From: an uncultured Bacteroidales bacterium
GTDB taxonomy: Bacteria > Bacteroidota > Bacteroidia > Bacteroidales > Muribaculaceae
Length of the DNA stretch: 6,923 nucleotides
Assembly: GCA_947177325.1 (NCBI GenBank)
Contig: CAMWUH010000115.1
Span: 1-6,923, forward strand
Direction of reading: 5' to 3'
The notes beneath the pieces are model-generated. The model was not told where the DNA came from, searched no databases, and saw only the letters and a program-made list of their open reading frames with translations. The translations under genes were made by a program, and so were the position numbers. Positions 1 to 6,717 of this stretch are shown here, one piece after another (positions within the stretch are counted from its first letter, which is position 1; every line of letters begins with the position of its first letter).

Positions 1-19
1 ATTATAGATTTCATTAAAG

Positions 20-60
20 AGTTACTTTGTAAATAATATTGTTTATTATAAGCAGTAACT
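20..60. repeat. inverted repeat in uvrB leader
   Basis: AGTTACT (20-26) and AGTAACT (54-60) are perfect 7-bp inverted complements. A second 6-bp pair, ATAATA (33-38) with TATTAT (44-49), is nested inside around a TTGTT loop. The outer arms flank the candidate -7 box and end 11 nt before the uvrB start codon. It could be an operator-like dyad or, if transcription starts upstream, a weak leader hairpin. It is AT-rich, so chance is a real alternative. Confidence 0.35.
22..29 (+). promoter_or_regulatory. possible Bacteroidetes -7 promoter box for uvrB
   Basis: TTACTTTG matches the Bacteroidetes primary sigma-factor -7 consensus TAnnTTTG at five of its six fixed positions (T in place of A at position 2). 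It would put transcription start near 35, leaving a leader of about 35 nt before ATG 72. The matching -33 TTTG element would fall at or beyond the left edge of the window, so it cannot be checked. This is a tentative call resting on one short motif in AT-rich DNA. Confidence 0.25.
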
Positions 61-71
61 TACACTTAAGC

Positions 72-2150
72 ATGGACTTTAAGCTCTCTTCAAAATATTC
101 TCCTACCGGCGATCAGCCCCAAGCTATTGAGCAACTCGTAAAGGGTATCAATGAGGGGTTGCCCGCCCAGACTCTCCTCGGTGTTACAGGTTCAGGCAAA
201 ACCTTCACGATGGCTAATGTTATCAAGGAGGTTAAAAAGCCCACTTTGATATTAAGTCATAACAAAACCCTTGCTGCTCAACTTTATTCAGAGTTTAAAA
301 ACTTCTTTCCCGATAACTCCGTACAATACTTCGTTTCTTACTACGATTACTATCAACCGGAGGCCTACATCCCGTCTGTCGATAAGTATATTGAAAAAGA
401 CTTGATGATTAATGAGGAAATTGACCGTCTGCGATTAGCAACTACCTCTGCCCTCCTCTCAGGTCGTCAAGATGTAATTGTGGTATCTTCTGTTTCATGT
501 CTGTACGGTATAGGCAATCCCGAAGATTTCCACCACAATGTTATTGCCATTCATAAAGGCCAGCACATCACCCGCAATCATTTCCTTCGACAACTGGCCG
601 AAGCTCTATATTCTCGCAATGATGTTAACATGACCCGTGGCACATTCCGTGTCAAAGGTGATACTGTCGACATAATGCTTGCTTATGAAGAAATAGCTGT
701 CAGAGTAACCTTTTGGGGCGATGAAATAGAATCGATCGACACCATTCACCCCATTGATGGATACCCATTAGGTTCGCACGACGAGTTCCGTATCTATCCG
801 GCCAATATCTTCGTTACATCTCCCCTGCGACGTCAAACTGCTATTGCTCAAATTCAAAACGATCTGGACACATCAGTCCGTTTTTTCCAAAATGAAGGTA
901 AAGAATTGGAAGCTGCCCGATTGCGAGAGCGCGTTACTTACGATGTTGAAATGATTAAAGAATTAGGCCATTGCTCGGGCATTGAAAACTACAGCCGCTA
1001 TTTTGATGGCCGTCAACCCGGCATGCGCCCATTCTGTTTGCTCGATTATTTCCCGAAAGATTTTCTAACGATTATTGATGAGAGCCACGTCACGGTGCCT
1101 CAAATCCGAGCTATGTATGGTGGCGATTTGTCGCGTAAACAAAATCTTGTGAATTATGGATTCCGATTGCCGGCAGCCCTCGATAATCGTCCGTTAAAAT
1201 TTAATGAATTTGAAGAGCTTACGCCTCAAGTGCTTTATGTAAGCGCAACACCGGCCGATTATGAGTTACAGCGCAGTGAGGGTGTTGTTGTCGAGCAGGT
1301 AATCCGACCTACCGGCTTGCTCGATCCGGTTATTACAGTTAAGCCATCGCTTAATCAAATTGACGACTTGATAGCTGAAATCGAGGTTCGACGAAAAGCT
1401 AACGAGCGTGTGCTTGTAACTACCCTTACAAAGCGCATGGCAGAAGAATTAAATGATTACTTCGCCAAACTCGAAATCAAATCGGCCTATATCCATAGCG
1501 ATGTTGACACTCTCGACCGAATTAAAATTCTCGATGACTTGCGTTCAGGCGTCTTTGACGTAGTCATTGGCGTTAACCTTCTGCGTGAAGGTCTTGACCT
1601 CCCGGAAGTTTCATTAGTTGCTATTTTGGATGCTGATAAGGAAGGTTTCTTACGATCTCATCGCTCTCTGACTCAAACCGTTGGACGTGCTGCTCGAAAT
1701 CTTAACGGTTCTGTCATCATGTATGCCGACAAAATCACCGACAGTATGCAGCTTACGATTGATGAAACTAACCGCCGACGCATGCTGCAGTTGGCATATA
1801 ACGAGAAAAACGGCATAACCCCGCAGGCCATCATCAAAGCTCGAAATCAGATTATCGGCATAGATTCACCCGAAAAAGAAACTTCTGCTCCTCAAAGAGG
1901 CAACAAGAAAAAGTCGGGCAAATCAGAATATTCAATTCCTTACAAGGAGGAATATACTCCGACTGTAGATATTGCTGCTGACCCGATTATCCCATATATG
2001 AATCCGTCTCAATTGCGCACCCTCATAGGACGTCAGCGTCAGGCTATGGTCGAAGCTGCTAAAAATATGGAATTTATGGAAGCTGCTCGACTCCGCGATG
2101 AAGTGATGAAAATGGAAGCTCATCTCAAAACCCTTGAAGGCGATGAATGA
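72..2150 (+). CDS. uvrB: UvrABC excinuclease subunit B
   Basis: UvrB is the damage-verifying helicase-like subunit of nucleotide excision repair. It is loaded by UvrA and then recruits UvrC for incision. The 692-residue product carries the family hallmarks: Walker A GVTGSGKT (37-44, Lys43), the aromatic beta-hairpin YYDYYQPEAYIP (90-101) that inserts between DNA strands, a DESH Walker B box (336-339), the SATP motif, and helicase motif VI QTVGRAAR (535-542). A basic, low-complexity linker (about 599-647) leads to a C-terminal UVR motif (about 648-683, with EAARLRDEV), the UvrC contact. Length and domain order are normal and nothing is broken. I start at ATG 72 because MDFKLSS..YSPTGDQPQAI matches the usual family N-terminus; an in-frame TTG at 39 would add 11 atypical residues. 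There is no Shine-Dalgarno sequence, but there is an A at -3. The 3' end overlaps ygiQ by 8 nt. Confidence 0.98.
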   Translation: MDFKLSSKYSPTGDQPQAIEQLVKGINEGLPAQTLLGVTGSGKTFTMANVIKEVKKPTLILSHNKTLAAQLYSEFKNFFPDNSVQYFVSYYDYYQPEAYIPSVDKYIEKDLMINEEIDRLRLATTSALLSGRQDVIVVSSVSCLYGIGNPEDFHHNVIAIHKGQHITRNHFLRQLAEALYSRNDVNMTRGTFRVKGDTVDIMLAYEEIAVRVTFWGDEIESIDTIHPIDGYPLGSHDEFRIYPANIFVTSPLRRQTAIAQIQNDLDTSVRFFQNEGKELEAARLRERVTYDVEMIKELGHCSGIENYSRYFDGRQPGMRPFCLLDYFPKDFLTIIDESHVTVPQIRAMYGGDLSRKQNLVNYGFRLPAALDNRPLKFNEFEELTPQVLYVSATPADYELQRSEGVVVEQVIRPTGLLDPVITVKPSLNQIDDLIAEIEVRRKANERVLVTTLTKRMAEELNDYFAKLEIKSAYIHSDVDTLDRIKILDDLRSGVFDVVIGVNLLREGLDLPEVSLVAILDADKEGFLRSHRSLTQTVGRAARNLNGSVIMYADKITDSMQLTIDETNRRRMLQLAYNEKNGITPQAIIKARNQIIGIDSPEKETSAPQRGNKKKSGKSEYSIPYKEEYTPTVDIAADPIIPYMNPSQLRTLIGRQRQAMVEAAKNMEFMEAARLRDEVMKMEAHLKTLEGDE

Positions 2151-4023
2151 ATTTGACATAAAGCGTTTCTTACCTACATCAGTAAAAGAGATGAAGGCAC
2201 TGGGATGGGACTACGTTGATGTAGTGCTTTTCTCAGGGGATGCCTATGTTGACCACCCATCGTTTGCCGCGGCAGTGCTTGGTCGCATTCTGCAAGCCAA
2301 CGGTTATCGCGTCGCGATTGTTCCGCAACCCAACTGGCAAGACGATTTACGCGATTTTAAAAAATTCGGTGCACCTCGGTTATTTTTCGGCGTATCAGCC
2401 GGAGCTATGGATTCCATGGTTAATCACTACACGGCAAATCGTCGCCGTCGTAGCGATGATGCCTACACTCCCGGTGGCAAATCAGGCCATCGACCTGATT
2501 ACCCCACTATTGTTTACTCCGATATACTTCGCAATCTCTATCCTGATACGCCAATTATTATCGGCGGAATCGAGGCGTCAATGCGTCGTCTTTCTCACTA
2601 TGATTATTGGAGCAATTCACTTAAGCCGTCAATTTTGATTGACAGTAAAGCTGATTTGCTGCTTTACGGCATGGGTGATTTGTCAATAGTTGAACTTGCT
2701 AACCGTTTGAAATCAGGTGAACCCGTTTCTGAAATTCAAAATTTGCCTCAGTCAGCTTTAATCTTGCCGCTGAGCATGATGCCCGAGTCTGATAATGACA
2801 ACATCATTCTAAACTCATGGGATAAATGCGTTCATAACAAAATAGCTCAAGCTGAGAATTTCAAGATTATTGAGCAACAGAGCAACTTGATGCATGGCGC
2901 AACTCTTTGGCAACCTTACGATAACAATCGTGTTGTAAAAGTCAACCCGATGTATCCTCCCATGACCACCGAACAAATTGATGCATCATTCGATCTGCCC
3001 TACACTCGGCTGCCTCACCCCCGCTACAAAGGTAAGGTCATCCCGGCCTACGAGATGATACGCCATTCAATCAATATGCATCGGGGTTGCTTCGGGGGAT
3101 GTGCCTTCTGCACAATTTCAGCCCATCAGGGCAAATTTATAGCTTCACGCGGCAAGGAATCTATACTTAAGGAAGCTGTTGAGGTTACTAGAATGCCCGA
3201 TTTTAAAGGCTATATCTCTGATCTCGGAGGGCCCTCAGCCAATATGTATAAGATGGGTGGACTTGACTTGGAAAAATGCAAAAAGTGTCTGCGACCTTCA
3301 TGTTTACATCCGAAGCCATGCGCAAATCTTAATACTGACCATGGCCCTCTCCTTGAAATCTATCGGGAAGTTGATGCCCTTCCCGGCGTGAAAAAATCGT
3401 TTATTGGAAGTGGTGTCAGATATGATTTGTCAATGCACCCCACCGGCAATCCTAAGATTGATAAAACTAATCAGATTTATAACGAAGAACTAATAAAAAA
3501 TCACGTTTCAGGTCGATTAAAAGTAGCTCCGGAACATACCCGCGACCATGTACTTAATCTGATGCGTAAACCTTCATTTACGCAATTCTACGATTTTAAG
3601 AAAATTTTTGACCGTGTAAATCAAAAATATCAGCTCCGTCAGCAACTGATTCCCTACTTCATTTCATCTCATCCCGGATGCAATGAAATTGATATGGCCG
3701 AACTGGCTGCTGAGACTAAACAACTTAACATGCATCTTGAGCAAGTGCAGGATTTCACTCCAACTCCAATGACCGTTGCTACGGAAATGTTCTATACCGG
3801 AGTTAATCCTTACACCCTCAAGCCTGTCTATTCAGCTACTACCAAAGAAGAAAAATTAGCCCAGCGAAAGTATTTTTTCTGGTACGATCCAACTTATCAC
3901 AAAGAAATAATCAGCTCTCTTAAAAAGTTAGGAAGAAATGACCTCGCGGTCAAACTATTTCCCAACTCCACTCCTCTCACTTATAGAGCCAACAAAAGAT
4001 TACCCTCCAAAAAGCACCGCTAA
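2143..4023 (+). CDS. ygiQ: YgiQ family radical SAM protein
   Basis: This is a cytoplasmic radical SAM enzyme of the widespread YgiQ family, whose reaction is not known to me. The 626-residue product has the conserved N-terminal domain (SGDAYVDHPSF near residue 32, PQPNW, GVSAGAMDSMVNHYTANR, RPDYPTIVYSD, GGIEASMRRL). The radical SAM core follows, with CFGGCAFC giving Cys316, Cys320 and Cys323 (CxxxCxxC) as ligands of the SAM-binding 4Fe-4S cluster. A second set, Cys379, Cys382, Cys387 and Cys393, follows the SDLGGPSANMY motif, as in other YgiQ proteins. A short basic tail ends the C-terminal domain. I place the start at ATG 2143, which overlaps the uvrB end by 8 nt; an in-frame TTG at 2134 is the alternative and would add three residues. 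The overlap suggests translational coupling with uvrB. Family assignment is firm, function is not. Confidence 0.96.
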   Translation: MNEFDIKRFLPTSVKEMKALGWDYVDVVLFSGDAYVDHPSFAAAVLGRILQANGYRVAIVPQPNWQDDLRDFKKFGAPRLFFGVSAGAMDSMVNHYTANRRRRSDDAYTPGGKSGHRPDYPTIVYSDILRNLYPDTPIIIGGIEASMRRLSHYDYWSNSLKPSILIDSKADLLLYGMGDLSIVELANRLKSGEPVSEIQNLPQSALILPLSMMPESDNDNIILNSWDKCVHNKIAQAENFKIIEQQSNLMHGATLWQPYDNNRVVKVNPMYPPMTTEQIDASFDLPYTRLPHPRYKGKVIPAYEMIRHSINMHRGCFGGCAFCTISAHQGKFIASRGKESILKEAVEVTRMPDFKGYISDLGGPSANMYKMGGLDLEKCKKCLRPSCLHPKPCANLNTDHGPLLEIYREVDALPGVKKSFIGSGVRYDLSMHPTGNPKIDKTNQIYNEELIKNHVSGRLKVAPEHTRDHVLNLMRKPSFTQFYDFKKIFDRVNQKYQLRQQLIPYFISSHPGCNEIDMAELAAETKQLNMHLEQVQDFTPTPMTVATEMFYTGVNPYTLKPVYSATTKEEKLAQRKYFFWYDPTYHKEIISSLKKLGRNDLAVKLFPNSTPLTYRANKRLPSKKHR

Positions 4024-4056
4024 GATTATAATATATAAATCAACCATATTACAACA
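4024..4056 (+). promoter_or_regulatory. AT-rich leader of dpp5
   Basis: This 33-nt gap between ygiQ and dpp5 is almost entirely A/T and has no Shine-Dalgarno sequence. The bases before ATG 4057 read TTACAACA, with A at both -3 and -6. That is the unstructured, A-rich start context favoured in Bacteroidetes, where the anti-Shine-Dalgarno is largely unavailable. I find no TAnnTTTG box here or in the roughly 130 nt upstream, and no terminator hairpin, so a separate promoter is not supported. Confidence 0.3.
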
Positions 4057-6135
4057 ATGAATAACACTTTAATTAAAGCTACAATGGCTATTTCAATATT
4101 AGCCGCCGGCTCTTCTGAAGCGTTAGCCGACAATCAAATAATTGAGCGACCGGAGTTCAAATCTCAAACCGGACTGTTTGACATTGATGCTCTTCAAGCC
4201 TTAGGCCGAGTTAGCTCTCCCGTTGTTTCGCCCGACGGCAAAAAAATTCTTTTTGGCATCTCTTACGAGTCCGTAGAGCAAAACAAAAGCAACAACGAGC
4301 TATATGTAGTCAACACCGACGCTTCCGGTCTAACACGCCTGACCGAAACCGCTCAATCTGAAAATGGAGCAGTTTGGTTTGACAACGGAAATAAAATTGC
4401 CTTCCTGGCTGCAGTCGATGGCAAACAACAATTATGGGTAATGAACAGTGATGGGTCAAACCGTCAACAAGTTTCAAAGCTTGAAAAAGGTGTTGAAGCA
4501 TTCGTTATCTCACCCGATGAGTCTAAGATAATTCTCGTTTCAACAATAAAATTCGAACGTACTCCGCAAGACATATATCCTGATCTCCCCCTTGCTAATG
4601 CTCACATCGTCGACGACCTGATGTATAAGCACTGGGACGAATGGGTCACTGACATCCCTCACCCCTTTATCGCAGACTTTAACGGTTCTGAAATCACCAA
4701 CATCCACGACATCATGGAGGGTGAACTGTTTGAAGCTCCAATGCGTCCGTTTGGTGGTGCTGAGTCAATCGCCTGGTCGCCCGACAGCAAAAAGGTTGTA
4801 TATGTTTCTCGCAAAAAGACAGGCTTGGAATATTCAATCTCAACAGATTCAAACCTCTACCTCTACGATGTTGCCAACGGCACGACAGAAAACTTAACCG
4901 AAGGCATGAACGGTTACGACACTAACCCCGCATTTTCACCCGACGGCAAATCTCTCGCTTGGTTGAGTATGGAGCATGACGGTTACGAATCAGATAAAAA
5001 CCGAATTTTCCTTCTTGATCTCAATACCGGAGTTAAAACCGATCTAACAGCTGATTGGGATTACACTGTTGATGAAATTGCGTGGACTCCCGACTCTAAA
5101 TCACTATGGTTTATCGCTCCTCACCAGGGAGTTACTCCCATTTTCAAAATCAATGTAAAATCAAAAAAAATTACTACTGAGGCTGAAGGTATCTGGGACT
5201 ATACATCGCTTTCTCCGATTTCCAACGATGTTTTGATTTCAATGCGCCATTCTATGCTCTACCCTAATGAAATCGTAAAAATAAGTAAGGGTAATGTTGA
5301 GCAGCTTACTTTCACCAACAAAGAGATTTTTGACCAATTAACTCTCCCGACAGTCGAAAAGCGACTTTTCACTACTACCGACGGGAAGCAGATGACAACA
5401 TGGGTTGTTCTCCCTCCCAATTTCGACAAAAATAAGAAGTATCCTGCCATCCTTTATTGTCAAGGCGGTCCTCAACAAGCTGTCAGCCAAATGTGGAGCT
5501 ACCGCTGGAACTTCAATTTAATGGCCTCTAACGGCTACATCGTCATTGCGCCTAACCGCCGAGGTTTGCCCGGTTTTGGAACTGAATGGAATGCCCAGAT
5601 ATCCAAAGACTATCCCGGCCAAAATATGCGCGACTACCTTACGGCAGTCGATAACATGAAAGTTGAACCGTATGTCGACGAAACTAAGATCGGCGCTGTC
5701 GGAGCAAGTTATGGAGGTTTCTCCGTTTATTGGTTAGCCGGCAATCATGATAACCGATTCGCGTGCTTGATAGCTCATGCAGGCATCTTTAATATGGAAG
5801 CCCAATATCTTGAAACTGAAGAAATGTGGTTTGCTAACTGGGATATGGGTGGTGCACCCTGGGAAAAAGATAATGCCGCAGCACAACGCACATTTGAAAT
5901 GTCACCCCACAAATTTGTTGACAAATGGACAGCCCCAATCCTTATCACTCACGGCGAATATGACTTCCGCATTCTTGCTTCACAAGGAATGATGGCTTTC
6001 AATGCAGCTCGCCTCCGTGGTGTCCCAGCTGAAATGGTTATCTTCCCCGATGAAAACCACTGGATCTTAAAACCTCAAAATGCCATTCTTTGGCAACGTG
6101 TATTCTTCCGTTGGCTTGATCATTGGCTTAAATAA
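4057..6135 (+). CDS. dpp5: secreted dipeptidyl-peptidase 5 (S9 family serine peptidase)
   Basis: This S9-family peptidase is expected to remove dipeptides from peptide N-termini in the periplasm, supplying dipeptides for uptake. Porphyromonas DPP5, which it resembles closely along its length, prefers Ala or hydrophobic residues at P1. The 692-residue product begins with a Sec signal peptide (positive Lys7, hydrophobic core, probable cleavage after ALA at 24). A beta-propeller follows (about 35-430) with repeated WD40-like SPDGK/SPDSK strands and the DLMYKHWDEW segment (187-196). The alpha/beta-hydrolase domain (about 435-692) has GGP at 470-472, the nucleophile Ser551 in GASYGG, Asp636 in HGEYDFR and His668 in PDENHW, so the triad is intact. 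Start ATG 4057 is set by the signal peptide. The DUF6155 gene follows after 8 nt. The exact P1 preference is inferred from the homologue; DPP5 versus a close S9 relative is the only real doubt. Confidence 0.93.
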   Translation: MNNTLIKATMAISILAAGSSEALADNQIIERPEFKSQTGLFDIDALQALGRVSSPVVSPDGKKILFGISYESVEQNKSNNELYVVNTDASGLTRLTETAQSENGAVWFDNGNKIAFLAAVDGKQQLWVMNSDGSNRQQVSKLEKGVEAFVISPDESKIILVSTIKFERTPQDIYPDLPLANAHIVDDLMYKHWDEWVTDIPHPFIADFNGSEITNIHDIMEGELFEAPMRPFGGAESIAWSPDSKKVVYVSRKKTGLEYSISTDSNLYLYDVANGTTENLTEGMNGYDTNPAFSPDGKSLAWLSMEHDGYESDKNRIFLLDLNTGVKTDLTADWDYTVDEIAWTPDSKSLWFIAPHQGVTPIFKINVKSKKITTEAEGIWDYTSLSPISNDVLISMRHSMLYPNEIVKISKGNVEQLTFTNKEIFDQLTLPTVEKRLFTTTDGKQMTTWVVLPPNFDKNKKYPAILYCQGGPQQAVSQMWSYRWNFNLMASNGYIVIAPNRRGLPGFGTEWNAQISKDYPGQNMRDYLTAVDNMKVEPYVDETKIGAVGASYGGFSVYWLAGNHDNRFACLIAHAGIFNMEAQYLETEEMWFANWDMGGAPWEKDNAAAQRTFEMSPHKFVDKWTAPILITHGEYDFRILASQGMMAFNAARLRGVPAEMVIFPDENHWILKPQNAILWQRVFFRWLDHWLK

Positions 6136-6143
6136 AATCGAGA

Positions 6144-6677
6144 ATGTCGAAACTTCAACTAAAGAAAGAATTGAATAGCATGTCTAAGGACCAACTGGCA
6201 GAGTTGGTCCTTGACCTCTATTCTGCCAGAAAAGAAATCAAAGAGTATCTTGAATTCTTTCTTAACCCCAATGTTGAAAAGTTAGTTGAGAAATTCCGGA
6301 AAAACGTTGATAAGGAGTTGCGACGCAGTAAACATGGTTATTCTAAAGCCCGAGTTTCAGGGTTAAAACGCATGGTTAACGATGTCAGCAGCTTCTCTCC
6401 GGGAGTTGACACAGTTATTGATTGCTATCTTTATCTCATCAAGGAACTCATGTATTTGGAGCGTTATCTAAACTTACCCGGTGCATTGTATAATGGCTTT
6501 AATTACTTTGTTGAGCAATCGATTTTATTAGCTGATGCCGACGGTTATCTCGATAAAATTGTTACGCAATTAAATGACCTGGCCAATAATGATGGAATAG
6601 GCCGTCAGTATTTCAGATCCCACCTCAAAAGCCTTATTCAAGCAACGATTGATTCTCTGAAATCCTCTCTTTCCTAA
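6144..6677 (+). CDS. DUF6155 family protein (function unknown)
   Basis: The 177-residue product resembles the DUF6155 family found in Bacteroidota and other bacteria: an N-terminus like MSKLQLKKELNSMSKDQL, then LVLDLYSARKEIKEYLEFFLNPN and a Lys/Arg-rich helix. The function is unknown. It has no signal peptide or membrane segment and looks all-helical and cytoplasmic, rich in Lys, Leu and Glu, with no catalytic motif I can recognise. ATG 6144 lies 8 nt after the dpp5 stop with A at -3, so it is probably co-transcribed and may be translated by read-through initiation. A second in-frame ATG at 6180 (Met13) is less likely because it would remove a conserved N-terminal segment. Codons 15-23 contain a perfect inverted repeat, listed separately. 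Confidence 0.85.
   Translation: MSKLQLKKELNSMSKDQLAELVLDLYSARKEIKEYLEFFLNPNVEKLVEKFRKNVDKELRRSKHGYSKARVSGLKRMVNDVSSFSPGVDTVIDCYLYLIKELMYLERYLNLPGALYNGFNYFVEQSILLADADGYLDKIVTQLNDLANNDGIGRQYFRSHLKSLIQATIDSLKSSLS
6186..6212 (+). repeat. perfect 11-bp inverted repeat inside DUF6155 gene
   Basis: AAGGACCAACT (6186-6196) and AGTTGGTCCTT (6202-6212) are exact inverted complements around a 5-nt loop GGCAG. In RNA a T-G wobble at 6185/6213 could add a twelfth pair. It lies 42 nt inside the coding sequence (codons 15-23, KDQLAELVL), just after the short dpp5 junction. No U-tract follows, so it is not a standard intrinsic terminator. It may shape the mRNA (processing, stability or ribosome pausing) or be a by-product of the codons. 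Confidence 0.8.
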
Positions 6678-6694
6678 CGCTCTTATCGAAACTT

Positions 6695-6717
6695 TTTCAT
6701 TTATGAAGGAAATGAAA
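6695..6717 (+). repeat. 8-bp inverted repeat around start of the last gene
   Basis: TTTCATTT (6695-6702) and AAATGAAA (6710-6717) are perfect complements. The proposed start codon ATG 6703 sits in the 7-nt loop, and the alternative in-frame ATG 6712 sits in the right arm. Only one G-C pair is present, so the stem would be weak, and no U-tract follows to make it a terminator. Confidence 0.35.

Noticed and set aside
39..71. TTG at 39 as the uvrB start
   Set aside because: The extra residues MFIISSNLHLS do not belong to the usual UvrB N-terminus, whereas ATG 72 gives the expected MDFKLSS..PTGDQP start. The TTG would also lie almost at the inferred transcription start.
1944..1950. Perfect AAGGAGG Shine-Dalgarno-like sequence
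   Set aside because: It is internal to uvrB, encoding part of YKEEY in the linker. No start codon lies at a suitable distance and no gene begins here; Bacteroidetes also make little use of such sites.
1932..2159. Minus-strand open frame opposite the uvrB end
   Set aside because: It lies wholly opposite conserved UvrB coding sequence, and its product has no recognisable family features.
2240..2638. 132-codon frame inside ygiQ
   Set aside because: It is an out-of-frame reading within strongly conserved YgiQ coding sequence; its hydrophobic stretches come from the shifted frame.
3939..3952. TGACC/GGTCA hairpin near the ygiQ end as a terminator
   Set aside because: The stem is only 5 bp, lies inside the coding sequence and has no T-tract after it. 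Stems of this size are expected many times by chance in this length.
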